Of a stretch of 64,000 bases of DNA, positions 53,560 through 62,471 are shown piece by piece. This stretch comes from Azospirillum sp. OGB3. GTDB lineage: Bacteria > Pseudomonadota > Alphaproteobacteria > Azospirillales > Azospirillaceae. The position numbers were made by a program, and so were the translations under genes. Under the pieces are notes generated by a model. The model did not search any database. It was not told where the DNA came from and was given only the letters and a program-made list of their open reading frames with translations. Where the stretch lies: contig NZ_JACHYN010000002.1 in NCBI RefSeq assembly GCF_014192915.1, positions 1 through 64,000 on the forward strand, written 5' to 3'. Numbering within the stretch: the stretch's first letter is position 1; every line of letters begins with the position of its first letter.

Positions 53560-53880
53560 ATGGCGGGCAGACAGGGGAACAAGGAAGGGCCGGTCCTGGT
53601 CTGTCGCAATGTCAAGGTTTCCGGCCGGCGCACCAGTCTTCGGATGGAGCCCTATATTTGGGACTCCTTGAAGGAAATCTGTGAGCGTGAGGGGCTGACG
53701 CTGAACGACATCTGCACCCAGATCGATCAAAGGCGTGGCGAAGCGAATCTGACCGCCTCCATCCGCGTCTTCATTGTCAGCTACTTCCGCAACGCCATCG
53801 GAAGCCGCGGCTTTTCCGAAGACGGACCGTCCAGCATCCTGCGCAAGGCGATGGACGACGCCATCCCGCCCTTCGATTGA
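53560..53880 (+). CDS. Ribbon-helix-helix (RHH_4-like) protein
   Basis: The protein has 106 residues from ATG 53560. CRNVKVSGRRTSLRMEPYIWDSLKEICEREGLTLNDICTQID is the RHH_4 arrangement: a strand followed by two helices. NLTASIRVFIVSYFRNAIG completes the dimer domain. Members are common in alphaproteobacteria as putative DNA-binding regulators of unknown targets. The open frame continues upstream without start support. Confidence 0.88.
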   Translation: MAGRQGNKEGPVLVCRNVKVSGRRTSLRMEPYIWDSLKEICEREGLTLNDICTQIDQRRGEANLTASIRVFIVSYFRNAIGSRGFSEDGPSSILRKAMDDAIPPFD

Positions 53881-53904
53881 ACCGGGGACGGGACGGCTGC
53901 CGTC

Positions 53905-54780
53905 TCACCAGCGCAGGCTGGGCAGGCCGTAGGTCGGCTGGTGGCCGGATGCCGCGGCGGCGGCGGCCAGCTTGGCCGGATCGACCGCTTCGCCCCAAGC
54001 CCCGCCCAGCTCTTCGCGATGAATGCCGAAGGTGACCAGCGCCACGTCGATCCCGGCGGCGTTGGCTCCGGCGACGTCGGTGCGCAGGCTGTCGCCCACC
54101 GCCAGGATGCGCCCCTTGTCCTTGATGCCCATCAGTGACAGGCAGCGGTCGTAGACCGGGGCGTGCGGCTTGCCGTGCCAGAACACGTCGCCGCCCATCT
54201 CCTCGTAACGCTGGGCCAGCGTGCCGGCGCAGATGACCATCTGTTCGCCGACCATCACGATCAGGTCGGGGTTGGCGCAGACCATCGGCAGGTTGCGGCG
54301 GCGGCAGGCCTCCAGCGCCGGCTCGTAGACCGACAGCGACTCCCCGAAGTCGACGATGCCGGTGTTCACGACGAAATCCGCCTCGTCCGGCGACGCCGCG
54401 AGCGTGTAGTCCAGACCCTCATACACGTCCATGTCGCGGTCCGGACCGATGTGGTACAGCCGCCGGCCCAGAGCGGCGTGCCACGGGTCGTCGCGGTCGC
54501 GCAGCGCGTCGTAGGCGGCCTCGCCCGAGGTCATGACGTGATGATAGCGCTCGCGCCCGATGCCCATGCCGTCCAGCTTGGCGATGACGCCGCCGGTGCG
54601 GCGCGGCGCGTTGGACAGCAGGCAGATCACCTTGCCCGCGGCGCGCAGCCGGTCCAGACACTCCGGCACGCCGGGATAGGGCTGTTCCCCGTCGTGCAGG
54701 ACACCCCACAGGTCGAGAATGACCCCGTCGTAACGGTCGATGACGGAGGCGATGCCGGAAAGCTGGACGATGTCGGTCAT
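53905..54780 (-). CDS. HAD superfamily class IIA phosphatase
   Basis: The protein has 291 residues. VILDLWGVLHDGEQPYPG holds the catalytic aspartate, in the D-x-W-G-V-L-H form seen in the TIGR01459-type alphaproteobacterial HADs. LLSNAPRRTGGV is motif II, and HGKPHAPVYDRCLSLMG and ILAVGDSLRTDVAGANAAGIDVALVTFGIH are motifs III and IV. The C2 cap lies between. The physiological substrate is unknown. A glycosyltransferase gene on the same strand starts upstream, 38 bp away. Confidence 0.9.
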   Translation of the reverse strand: MTDIVQLSGIASVIDRYDGVILDLWGVLHDGEQPYPGVPECLDRLRAAGKVICLLSNAPRRTGGVIAKLDGMGIGRERYHHVMTSGEAAYDALRDRDDPWHAALGRRLYHIGPDRDMDVYEGLDYTLAASPDEADFVVNTGIVDFGESLSVYEPALEACRRRNLPMVCANPDLIVMVGEQMVICAGTLAQRYEEMGGDVFWHGKPHAPVYDRCLSLMGIKDKGRILAVGDSLRTDVAGANAAGIDVALVTFGIHREELGGAWGEAVDPAKLAAAAAASGHQPTYGLPSLRW

Positions 54781-54818
54781 GAGGTCCGGTGGTGTGACGG
54801 GCGGGAAGAATGGGCGGC

Positions 54819-56066
54819 TCAGCGGCCTTTTGCGGCGTGTTTGGGCTCGGTGAGAAGCTCCGCATAGACGGCCAGCGTGTCGGCGCACATGCGTTGCTTG
54901 GTGTAGCGCTCGGCGACGAAGGCGCGGGCGCGGGCGCCGATGGCGTCGCGCTGCTCCGTCGTCAGGGACAGCGCCTCGTCCAGCGCCTTGGCCAGCGCAT
55001 CGGGATCGGCGGGCGGCACCACCCAGGCGGTCTCGCCGGGGATCACCGTCTCCTGGTAGGCGCCGATGGCGGAGACGATCACCGGGCGGCCCATCGCCTG
55101 CGCCTCGACGATCACCCGCCCGAAGGCTTCCGGCTCCTGCGAGGCGGAGACGACGACGGTGGACAGCCGGTAGGCGGCGGCCATGTCGTTGCAGTGGTCG
55201 GTCATCGTGACGACGCCTTCGAGCCCGGCGCGGCGCACCTGCTCCTCCAGCTCCTGCCGGTAGCCGGTGCGGCCTTGGTCGGACCCGACGAGCAGCGCGC
55301 AGACGTCCTTGCGCCCCAGCTTCGCCAGAGCGTCGATCAGCACCGTCTGGCCCTTCCACCGGGTCAGGCGGCCGGGCAGCAGGATCACCGGCTTGTCGTC
55401 CGGCAGCCGCCATTTTTGGGCGAGCTGGATCATGCGGGCGGAGCTGACCCGCTCCGGCGCGAAGGACAGCGGGTCGATGCCGCGGTGGATGGTGCGGATG
55501 ACCGCCGGATCGACGTCGTAATTCTCCAGGATGTGGCGGCGGATGAAGCCGGAGATGGCGATGATCCGCTCGCCCCGCGCCATCACCGAATTGTACCAGC
55601 GCTTCAGCCCGTTCTTGTAATTGTACGGGGCGTGGAAGGTGGTCATGTAGCGCGCGCCGGTCGCCTGGCAGGCCAGCCAGGCGCTCCAGGCCGGGGCGCG
55701 GGAGCGGGCGTGCACGATGTCCACGCCGTTTTCCCGGATGATCGCCTCCAGCTTGCGCGCGTTGCGGCGGATGACCAGTGGGTTCTTGGACGCCAGCGGC
55801 AGGGTGATGTGGCGGATGCCGGCGCGGTCCAGCTCCGCCGCCATCGGCCCGCCCTCGGACGCCACCAGCGGCAGCGCGCCGGCCTGGGCCAGCGCCAGCG
55901 CCACGTCGATGCAGCCGCGCTCGGCCCCGCCGGTGACCAGCGCCGGCAGCACCTGGAGAACGACCGGCCGGCGGCCGGCGGCCGCGAAGGCGCCCTTCGC
56001 GAAGGCGTTGGCCGGGTTGCGCGGGTCCTCGCCGGTGCTAAGCTGGGATTCGACGTCCATAGTCAC
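54819..56066 (-). CDS. Glycosyltransferase family 4
   Basis: The protein has 415 residues from GTG 56066 (ATG 56060 is an equally possible start). The GT-B fold has an N-terminal acceptor domain (VLQVLPALVTGGAERGCIDVALALAQ, VHARSRAPAWSAWLACQ) and a donor domain (VILLPGRLTRWKGQTVLIDAL). The nucleotide-sugar motif ASQEPEAFGRVIVEAQAMGRPVIVS with the E-x7-E pair is intact. It is probably used for lipopolysaccharide or exopolysaccharide assembly. It is divergent from the alpha/beta hydrolase, only 36 bp apart. Confidence 0.92.
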   Translation of the reverse strand: MTMDVESQLSTGEDPRNPANAFAKGAFAAAGRRPVVLQVLPALVTGGAERGCIDVALALAQAGALPLVASEGGPMAAELDRAGIRHITLPLASKNPLVIRRNARKLEAIIRENGVDIVHARSRAPAWSAWLACQATGARYMTTFHAPYNYKNGLKRWYNSVMARGERIIAISGFIRRHILENYDVDPAVIRTIHRGIDPLSFAPERVSSARMIQLAQKWRLPDDKPVILLPGRLTRWKGQTVLIDALAKLGRKDVCALLVGSDQGRTGYRQELEEQVRRAGLEGVVTMTDHCNDMAAAYRLSTVVVSASQEPEAFGRVIVEAQAMGRPVIVSAIGAYQETVIPGETAWVVPPADPDALAKALDEALSLTTEQRDAIGARARAFVAERYTKQRMCADTLAVYAELLTEPKHAAKGR

Positions 56067-56102
56067 AGATTCCTAAAGTCCTGGCCCACAGAGGTATCCG
56101 AT

Positions 56103-56906
56103 ATGACCGAACCCGCAGCCGGCCCCGTCCCGTCGCCGGGCGGCGCGCACCATAGCCTGAAGCGCGGCGCCGCGACCATAGCCTATCGTCACACCCCCGG
56201 CCGCGACCCGGAAGGGCTGGCCCCCGGCGTGATGTTCCTGGGCGGCTTCATGTCCGACATGACCGGCACCAAGGCGTTGGCCCTGGAGGAATGGGCGGCG
56301 GGCGAGGGGCTGTCCTTCACCCGCTTCGACTATCAGGGCCACGGTGCCTCCAGCGGGCGGTTCGACGAGGGGACGATCGGGCTGTGGGCCGACGACGCGC
56401 TGGCCGTCCTGGATCGCGTGACGGTGGGGCCGCAGATCCTCGTCGGCTCCTCGATGGGCGGCTGGATGATGCTGCTGACCGCGCTGCGCCGTCCGGAGCG
56501 GGTGGCCGGGCTGGTCGGCATCGCCGCCGCCCCGGACTTCACCGAGGATCTGATGTGGGACCTCTTCGACGAGCCCGTGCGTCGCGAGATCCTGGAGACG
56601 GGTCGTTGGCTGCGCCCCTCGGACTACGGGCCGGAGCCGCAGCCGATCACCCGCGCCCTGATCGAGGACGGTCGTGACCACCTGCTGCTGCGCCAGCCCA
56701 TCGCCTTCGACAAGCCGGTGCGCCTGCTGCATGGCATGGCCGATCCGGATGTGCCCTGGCAGGTCAGCCTGACGCTTGCCGACCGGCTGAGCAGCGCGGA
56801 CGTGCGGGTGACGCTGGTGAAGGACGGCGACCACCGCCTGTCGCGCGACCAGGACATCGACCTGCTGTGCCGCACGGTGGGCGATCTGGTCCGCGGCTTG
56901 GCCTGA
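56103..56906 (+). CDS. Alpha/beta hydrolase
   Basis: The protein has 267 residues from ATG 56103. The nucleophile elbow GSSMGG places Ser117 in ILVGSSMGGWMML. DYQGHGASSGRFDEGTIG forms the oxyanion side. The acid is likely the Asp in GMADPDVPWQ, and the final histidine is in VKDGDHRLSRDQD. It resembles short-chain acylhydrolases such as BAAT/ABHD17-type esterases. The substrate is unknown. Confidence 0.88.
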   Translation: MTEPAAGPVPSPGGAHHSLKRGAATIAYRHTPGRDPEGLAPGVMFLGGFMSDMTGTKALALEEWAAGEGLSFTRFDYQGHGASSGRFDEGTIGLWADDALAVLDRVTVGPQILVGSSMGGWMMLLTALRRPERVAGLVGIAAAPDFTEDLMWDLFDEPVRREILETGRWLRPSDYGPEPQPITRALIEDGRDHLLLRQPIAFDKPVRLLHGMADPDVPWQVSLTLADRLSSADVRVTLVKDGDHRLSRDQDIDLLCRTVGDLVRGLA

Positions 56907-57024
56907 AGAAAGAGGGCTTCGATTCGTCCCGCGGATCATCCCTAAGGCGGTGCAAGATTTTTCCAAAAAGTGATTTCAGGGGCTTGCGCACCGCCTTCGG
57001 GCTGGATATAAACGCGGCCTCTGC

Positions 57025-57115
57025 GGAGGGGTGGCCGAGTGGTCGAAGGCGCACGCCTGGAAAGTGTGTATACCCCAAAAGGGTATCGAGGGTTCGAATC
57101 CCTCTCCCTCCGCCA
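57025..57115 (+). tRNA. tRNA-Ser (anticodon GGA)
   Basis: A class II tRNA with acceptor stem GGAGGGG/TCCCTCC, D-arm GCCGAGTGGTCGAAGGC and anticodon stem CACGC/GTGTG. The anticodon GGA is at 57059-57061. It has a long variable arm and T-arm GAGGGTTCGAATCCCTC. The CCA end is encoded. Its 3' end forms the left boundary of the following island. Confidence 0.97.
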
Positions 57116-57309
57116 GCATACCTCTACCTGTCTAAGTAAGTTCGATTTTCCTGGGAAGCTACTCCAGGGAAGTAGGCGGGTAGGGTGCACGGATGGGATG
57201 CACGTTTGCCCTTCCGTAAAGCCGTGAACGGCTTTCTAAACAGCTTCCAAGTTCGCCTCCATTAGCGACTCGCTGAGAGGCTTCTGCGCTTCCCGGCTGC
57301 TTGGGGTAG

Positions 57310-57627
57310 CTCCCCAATCCCCAGACCGAACCCAGCGACTCTGCAACGGGCTTCCTGAGGCTCTTGCCGGAACTGCACGGCGAACGCCTCGCCTCGCCCT
57401 ATTGGAAGCTGTGTCAGCAGCGGAAGCAGGGCAGTGCGATTGCCGTAGGAGTCCCTAACTTCCCTACATGGAACCAAGATCCTCCCGCCCTTTCTGAATG
57501 GTCACTTCAAGAATACCGGCTTTTGGGCCGTGTTGTGGTTGATGGTCCGACCCTTCCAAACGGAGAGGACCCTAAGTTTTTCTATAACTTCCCTGACGGG
57601 AGCGAGGGTGATCGTCGCGCTTATTGA
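57310..57627 (+). pseudogene. Doubtful low-GC ORF, possible gene fragment
   Basis: The frame is open from 57310 to 57627 with no ATG near its beginning; TTG 57364 is the best possible start. The translation has ordinary amino acid composition (RLASPYWKLCQQRKQGSAIA, VPNFPTWNQDPPALSEWSLQ, FFYNFPDGSEGD), unlike the Arg/Ala-rich shadow frames. Base composition is foreign. It is probably the 3' fragment of a transferred gene. The family is not recognised. Confidence 0.35.
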
Positions 57628-57829
57628 AAGTCCCCGCACCCTGTTACAGAAGGTATACCGGAGGTACTGGGGAACGGCGCGTATAGGCTCTGAGAGGCGT
57701 CCAGCCGCATGGCAAGCCGTCGTCTGGGCGATCTCACCCAAGCCGTTTTCCGCACGGCGCGCGCCACGCTGCGGCCGCTGAAATCCCGTCTGTAAAATCT
57801 GGGTACCCAGAGCCGCTGCGTGCACCCGC

Positions 57830-57945
57830 CTGACGGTGTTCAGCGACGGTGAGTGGTGGCGGGTGACGCAGGGAGGCCAAACCATCGCTCGTGGCACAAG
57901 CTGCACCTGATCATGGATCCCGCCACCGGCGTGCCGACCAGCACG
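57830..57945 (+). pseudogene. IS5-family transposase remnant with frameshift
   Basis: One frame reads LTVFSDGEWWRVTQGGQ (from 57830) and a second frame continues with RSWHKLHLIMDPATGVP (to about 57945). Together they match the central VFGDGEWxVRQHG...RxWRKLHLxxDxxTG segment of IS5-type transposases. A frameshift lies near 57880. Only about 40 codons remain, with no terminal repeats. Confidence 0.6.
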
Positions 57946-57993
57946 TCCCACGAGCATTCGGGGTGTGCGGCTTCCACGCAGTCACCTCACGGA

Positions 57994-58950
57994 TCAGGCC
58001 GCCGTTGTGCGAAAGCGCTTCCGGTAATCAACCGGATTGATGCCGATATTGCGAACAAACGCCCGCCTCATGGAACCGGCGTCACCAAACCCACAAATAT
58101 GAGCCACCCGTTGGAGCGGTGTGGAGGAATCGACCAACATCCGGCGTGCCGCGTCGAGTCGAGCCGCTTCCACGAAATCGGCCGGAGGCCGGCCGACGTC
58201 GCGCTTGAACACCCTGGCAAAATTCCGCGAACTCATGCCGGCCTGGGACGCCAAGGCCTCCACGGAGAGATCGGCGGAAAGGTTGTCCAGCACATACTCC
58301 TGGATCTTTTGGATTCCGGTACGGCTCGACACCTGGGCGGCGAGATGGGCACTGAATTGCGACTGCCCCCCAGGCCGCTTCAGGAACATCACCATGTAGC
58401 GCGCGACCAGCAGCGCCAGTTCCCGCCCATGATCCTCCTCCAGCAGGGATAGCGCCAAGTCGATGCCGGAGGTGACGCCGGCGGCGGTGGAGATGTTGCC
58501 GTCGCGAATGAAGATCTGGTCCGAATCGACCGTCAGGGTTGGAAACTCAGCGCGAAGCTTGTCGGCGCATTCCCAATGGGTGGTGACACGGCGGCCGTCA
58601 AGCAGTCCGGTGGCCGCCAGCAGGAACACCCCCGTGCAGATCGACCCGTAGCGGCGGACTTCGGGAACGCGGCGCCTGAGCCAGTTGATCACCGCCGGAT
58701 CGATGGCGCTGAACGACGGGTCACCGGCGATCAGCAACGTGTCGATCGGCTGGTCGGGGTCGTGGATGGTTCGGTCGGCAAGGAAGCGCAGGCTGCCGGT
58801 CCCGCAAACCGGCCCCTCCGCGGTGCCCATCACCTGCACCTCGTAGGCCTTCGGATCGCCGAGACGGCGGGCCGCTTCCCAGAACACCTCCGCCGGACCC
58901 ACCACATCCAACGCCTGAACCCCGGGAGGGGCGAGAAGCACAATCCGCAT
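57994..58950 (-). CDS. GlxA family transcriptional regulator (DJ-1/PfpI plus AraC HTH)
   Basis: The protein has 318 residues from ATG 58950. The N-terminal DJ-1/PfpI-like domain (MRIVLLAPPGVQALDVVGPAEVFWEA, GSICTGVFLLAATGLLDGRRVTTHW) serves as a sensor. The C-terminal AraC double HTH (LSVEALASQAGMSSRNFARVFKRDVGRPPADFVEAARLDAARRML, then HICGFGDAGSMRRAFVRNIGINPVDYRKRF) binds DNA. It is the last gene of the nitrile hydratase set, same strand, and is therefore the prime candidate for its regulator. Confidence 0.92.
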   Translation of the reverse strand: MRIVLLAPPGVQALDVVGPAEVFWEAARRLGDPKAYEVQVMGTAEGPVCGTGSLRFLADRTIHDPDQPIDTLLIAGDPSFSAIDPAVINWLRRRVPEVRRYGSICTGVFLLAATGLLDGRRVTTHWECADKLRAEFPTLTVDSDQIFIRDGNISTAAGVTSGIDLALSLLEEDHGRELALLVARYMVMFLKRPGGQSQFSAHLAAQVSSRTGIQKIQEYVLDNLSADLSVEALASQAGMSSRNFARVFKRDVGRPPADFVEAARLDAARRMLVDSSTPLQRVAHICGFGDAGSMRRAFVRNIGINPVDYRKRFRTTAA

Positions 58951-59020
58951 GAAAGACGCTCTTCCTGCAATCGGGCGGCCAAGGGGCACAGCCGCCCGAT
59001 TGTATTTGGCATGCCAACTA

Positions 59021-59674
59021 TCAGGCAAGAGCCGGGCTGCGGAGCGTGGTGACGCGAAGCACCGGGTTGCCGGCGTCCAGCCGGCCCAGCGCCCGCAGAA
59101 GCCCGCAGCTGATCGCCGGTTCGCACAGCACGACCGGCAGATAGGCGGCGGCGAAGACCGCCCAGTCCGCAAACGGCGTCGCCCGTTCGCCCAGCATCAG
59201 CCAGAAGCCGACCATGGCGACCACGCCGCTGTAATAGACGGCGTCGAAGCGCAGCACCGAAGACCAGCGGATCGAGGCCAGCCCGCCGGATTCCAACAGG
59301 CGCTTTCCACCCATGGCGTGTGCGGCAACCAACGGCACCATCAGCGACAGCGAATTCACCGCGAGATGCGCGAGATCCTGCGGCTCGAACAGCAGCGCCT
59401 GCAGCGCCAGTCCGATGCCGAACCCGAACAGGGTCGCGGGAAATCCGAAGATGAAATAAATGGCCGAGGCGCCGATGAAATGCAGTTCCGACGGGCCGAC
59501 CGGCTGGTGCCAAAACTCCATGAAGACCGAGAAGAAGGCAGCCGCCAGGAGCGCCTTGCCCCATTCGAGAGGCCGGCGCAGGAAGGCCGGAGTGTACGAG
59601 GCGAGAAGGCTGAGCGCGGCCGCGTTGGCGCCGACGATCTTCGCGGCGGACAGCATGCCGGGTTCGATGTGCAT
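59021..59674 (-). CDS. CbiM-like cobalt permease component
   Basis: The protein has 217 residues and about six membrane helices. It starts MHIEPGML, where His2 in the invariant MHIxxG start of CbiM/NikM proteins enters the metal site, which strongly supports the start at 59674. Further blocks are FSVFMEFWHQPVGPSELHFIGASAIYFIFG and SLSLMVPLVAAHAMGGKRLLE. No CbiQ or CbiO partner is encoded here, so it either acts alone or uses partners from elsewhere. It presumably supplies Co for nitrile hydratase. Confidence 0.85.
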   Translation of the reverse strand: MHIEPGMLSAAKIVGANAAALSLLASYTPAFLRRPLEWGKALLAAAFFSVFMEFWHQPVGPSELHFIGASAIYFIFGFPATLFGFGIGLALQALLFEPQDLAHLAVNSLSLMVPLVAAHAMGGKRLLESGGLASIRWSSVLRFDAVYYSGVVAMVGFWLMLGERATPFADWAVFAAAYLPVVLCEPAISCGLLRALGRLDAGNPVLRVTTLRSPALA

Positions 59675-59703
59675 GGACGTCTCCCGATGTTCGGATGATG
59701 GTG

Positions 59704-60060
59704 TCAGGCCGGCCGTGTGTCGGCAGTCGCAGTGGCGGTGGCGAGGCGGGCCGACAATTCGTCGGGCGTCGCGAGGCCGGATTGAAGGATCGTCGCCTCC
59801 AGGGCGCTCAACCACTGTTCGTAGTAGTTCCAGGAGGGGCCGTCGGGGGCCTGGGTCCGCTCCCAGTCGCCGATGGCGGCAATCAGGTTCCGGCGGAAAT
59901 CCTCCCACTCGAAATGGCCCTCCCGGGCCAGCGCAAGCGCCACGCCGAAGGCCGACCGCTCCCACTCTTCCGCGAAGCAGAGGGTGCCGTTGGCACGGGG
60001 CGGGGAATCCTCGGCCCCGGCCATGCTGGTCAGGGCGAAATGTTCGAAGCGGGTCAGCAT
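59704..60060 (-). CDS. Nitrile hydratase accessory protein
   Basis: The protein has 118 residues. PRANGTLCFAEEWERSAFGVALALAREGHFEWEDFRRNLIAAI and SWNYYEQWLSALEATIL are shared with the N-terminal part of nitrile hydratase beta subunits, as expected for the small activator/self-subunit-swapping chaperone (P14K/NhlE type). That chaperone loads cobalt into the alpha subunit. It follows the alpha gene after 40 bp. Confidence 0.92.
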   Translation of the reverse strand: MLTRFEHFALTSMAGAEDSPPRANGTLCFAEEWERSAFGVALALAREGHFEWEDFRRNLIAAIGDWERTQAPDGPSWNYYEQWLSALEATILQSGLATPDELSARLATATATADTRPA

Positions 60061-60100
60061 GCCCGTTCCTCCTGGCGGTTCTGAAGGGCCGGTTCGGGGG

Positions 60101-60721
60101 TCAGGCGGACGCCGCCACCGCCACGCCCATCATGGCTTCCGGCGTGACCAGGGCGGCAAGCTGCTCCTCGCTCATGCCCTCGGTCCCGGCGGGGCGCTCG
60201 GGAATGACGAACCAGCGGATCTGCGCGCTGCTGTCCCAGACCTTGACCTCGGTGCTTTCGGGCACGGTGAGCCCGAACTCCTTCAGCACGGCGCGCGGCT
60301 CGCGGGCGGCGCGGCTGCGGAAGGTCGGGTCCTTGTACCAGTACGGCGGCAGCCCCAGCACCGGCCAGGGATAGCAGGAGCAGAGCGTGCAGATGACCAG
60401 GTTGTGGACGCCCTCGCCATTCGCCACGGCGCGCATGTGCTCGCCCTCGGCCCCGGCCATGCCTTCCGGCAGATCCGTCATTTCGGCGATGGCGGCCGGC
60501 GCATCCTCGATCAGCCGTTGCTTGAAGGCCGGGTCGACCCAGGCGCGGGCGACGATCCTGGCGCCGTTGAACGGGCCCATCTTCGTTTCGAACACGGTCA
60601 GCACCGTGTCCACGGTCTTGCTGGTGATGACGCCCTTTTCGATGAGCAGCGCTTCGAGGGCACGGACGCGCGCGGCGCTCCGGGCCTCGCGGTCGTCGGG
60701 ATGATGGAAACGATCGGTCAT
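60101..60721 (-). CDS. nthA: Nitrile hydratase alpha subunit, cobalt type
   Basis: The protein has 206 residues. With the beta subunit it hydrates nitriles to amides. The metal-binding claw is C111-TLCSC-116. Thr at 112 (CTLCSC) marks the cobalt group, while iron enzymes have Ser (CSLCSC). Cys114 and Cys116 would be oxidised to sulfinic and sulfenic acids. GARIVARAWVDPAFKQRLIED and WDSSAQIRWFVIPERPAGTEG are further family blocks. The gene lies 15 bp downstream of nthB. Confidence 0.97.
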   Translation of the reverse strand: MTDRFHHPDDREARSAARVRALEALLIEKGVITSKTVDTVLTVFETKMGPFNGARIVARAWVDPAFKQRLIEDAPAAIAEMTDLPEGMAGAEGEHMRAVANGEGVHNLVICTLCSCYPWPVLGLPPYWYKDPTFRSRAAREPRAVLKEFGLTVPESTEVKVWDSSAQIRWFVIPERPAGTEGMSEEQLAALVTPEAMMGVAVAASA

Positions 60722-60736
60722 TCGCGATGGCTCCGG

Positions 60737-61459
60737 TCAGGCAACGGGCTTGGTGACGTAGGCGGCGTAGAGATCGGCATAGAGCGTCACATTCGGCTCC
60801 GTGTTGCCGGGCCACAGGTTCTTGGCCTCGAAGCGCACGCAATAGACGGGCATCGGCGCGCCGACGCCGTCCGTCCCGGTGTCGGTCAGATAGCCGTAGG
60901 CGCCCGGATAAACCGTCTCGACCACGCCGCTGTGGTTGCGCAGGAACCCGGGCAGGCGGGTGTGCTCAAGCGTCGGCACGTTCCTGACCGTCACCGTGTC
61001 GCCTTCCCGGAAGTCGGGTTGGATCGCGACGTCACGCTTCGGGGAATCCCCTTCCGCCAGATAGCGTTCGACGCGCTGGTCGATCTCCGGCGCGCCGCCT
61101 TGCGGCAGAGGCTTCTCCGGATCAGCCAGATACTCCGCCGTGCGGGCCTCCAGCTCCTCCTCCGTGATGTAGCCGTTCTCGATGAAGTAGCCGCTGATGC
61201 CGCCCAGCCACTTTTCGTAGTAGCGGTATTTGAAATAATCGAAAGGGTTGAGCCCTTCGGCTCCGGTGCGCAGATGGGCCCAGGTCCAGACGGTGTGGAA
61301 GGCGCTCGGCGTGGGGGGAAGCGGCAATTGCGGGCTGAGCGCCATCATCGCCGTGTGAATGCCGAAGATGCGCGTCTCCCACTCCTCCACGAAGACACGC
61401 GTTTCGACGGTGATGGGGCCGAGACCCTCCAGGCCCCCGAGGTAATGTTGCAGCTTCAT
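60737..61459 (-). CDS. nthB: Nitrile hydratase beta subunit
   Basis: The protein has 240 residues from ATG 61459. The N-terminal helical half has VFVEEWETRIFGIHTAMMALS and the Tyr-rich FDYFKYRYYEKWLGGISGYFIENGYITEEELEARTAEYL. The C-terminal SH3-like barrel has FREGDTVTVRNVPTLEHTRLPGFLRNHSGVVE, with the Arg residue that contacts the oxidised cysteines, and ends in LYADLYAAYV. The length is typical. The open frame extends upstream without start support. The gene order beta-alpha-accessory is common in cobalt loci. Confidence 0.95.
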   Translation of the reverse strand: MKLQHYLGGLEGLGPITVETRVFVEEWETRIFGIHTAMMALSPQLPLPPTPSAFHTVWTWAHLRTGAEGLNPFDYFKYRYYEKWLGGISGYFIENGYITEEELEARTAEYLADPEKPLPQGGAPEIDQRVERYLAEGDSPKRDVAIQPDFREGDTVTVRNVPTLEHTRLPGFLRNHSGVVETVYPGAYGYLTDTGTDGVGAPMPVYCVRFEAKNLWPGNTEPNVTLYADLYAAYVTKPVA

Positions 61460-61496
61460 TGGGTGCTTCCTGCAATCGGGAACGGAAACAGAAGCG

Positions 61497-62471
61497 TCAG
61501 AGGGCGGCGACGTCCGCCGCGACGGCGCAGCCGCGAAGCCCCTCCAGCAGCCTTTCGGCATCGAGGTCGCGCCCGATGAAGACGAGTTGGTTCAGCCGTT
61601 CCTCGCCGGGTTTCCAAGGGCGGCCCGGCCGCCCGTCCAGCGTCATGTGAACGCCGTGAAAGACGAAGCGGCGTCCCTGGCCGTCGAGGTCCAGCACGCC
61701 CTTGGCGCGCAGCAGGTCGCGCCCCTTGTCCTGGACAAGCTGGTTGAGCCAGCGGTCGACGGCCGCCGGGTCGAGCCGTCCGGGTTCGCGAAAGGCCACG
61801 CAGCCGATGCCGGCGTCGTGTTCGTGCTCATGCTCATCCAGGATATCGGGGTCGAGGCGCAGGATGTTCTGCAGGTCGAAGGCGCCGATGCCCAGGATCT
61901 CCGAGAGCGGCAGGGCGCATTCCTCGGTGCGGTGGATGCGGGCCAGCGGGTTGAGCCGGCGGATCTCGCGTTCCACGGTGTCGAGCACCGCGGCGGGCTC
62001 CAGGTCGATCTTGTTCAGCAGGATCACGTCGGCGAAGGCAACCTGTTCGCGCGCTTCGTCATGGCCGAGTTGCAAGGGCAGGTGGCGGGCATCGGCCACG
62101 GTGATGATGGCGTCCAGTGCGAAGCGGCCACGCAGCCCTTCGTCCAGCACGAAGGATTGAATGACGGGGGCCGGGTCGGCGAGGCCGCTCGTCTCGATCA
62201 CCACCCGGTCGAATCCGCGCTCGCCCTCGGCCAGCCTTATCAACGCCTCGATCAGGTCGCCGCGGACGATGCAGCAGACACAGCCGTTGTTGAGTTCGAC
62301 GATCGTCTCGTCCGTCGCCGTCACCAGCAGCCCGTCGATGCCAAGCTCACCGTATTCGTTGACGATGACGGCGGTCCGCTCGCCGCCACGCTCCGCCAGG
62401 ATGCGGTTGAGCAGGGTCGTCTTGCCGGCCCCGAGAAATCCGGTCAACACAGTCACCGGAATAGGTCGCAT
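61497..62471 (-). CDS. CobW/COG0523-type metallochaperone GTPase
   Basis: The protein has 324 residues from ATG 62471. Walker A is [12 protein letters not shown] (residues 10-21). The metal-binding CxCC motif is in [13 protein letters not shown], and [11 protein letters not shown] and LLNKIDL are the other GTPase motifs. A His-rich loop ([10 protein letters not shown]) is followed by the CobW C-terminal domain ([19 protein letters not shown]). As first gene of the nitrile hydratase operon it probably delivers cobalt to the alpha subunit. Confidence 0.93.
   Translation of the reverse strand: MRPIPVTVLTGFLGAGKTTLLNRILAERGGERTAVIVNEYGELGIDGLLVTATDETIVELNNGCVCCIVRGDLIEALIRLAEGERGFDRVVIETSGLADPAPVIQSFVLDEGLRGRFALDAIITVADARHLPLQLGHDEAREQVAFADVILLNKIDLEPAAVLDTVEREIRRLNPLARIHRTEECALPLSEILGIGAFDLQNILRLDPDILDEHEHEHDAGIGCVAFREPGRLDPAAVDRWLNQLVQDKGRDLLRAKGVLDLDGQGRRFVFHGVHMTLDGRPGRPWKPGEERLNQLVFIGRDLDAERLLEGLRGCAVAADVAAL

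Larger units (their letters stand above)
57116..57993. other. Lower-GC junction region after the tRNA
   Basis: These 878 bp have clearly lower G+C (about 56%) than the flanks. They contain one doubtful ORF and a transposase remnant (both listed) but no intact gene. The pattern fits decayed mobile DNA at a tRNA integration hot spot. Confidence 0.6.
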
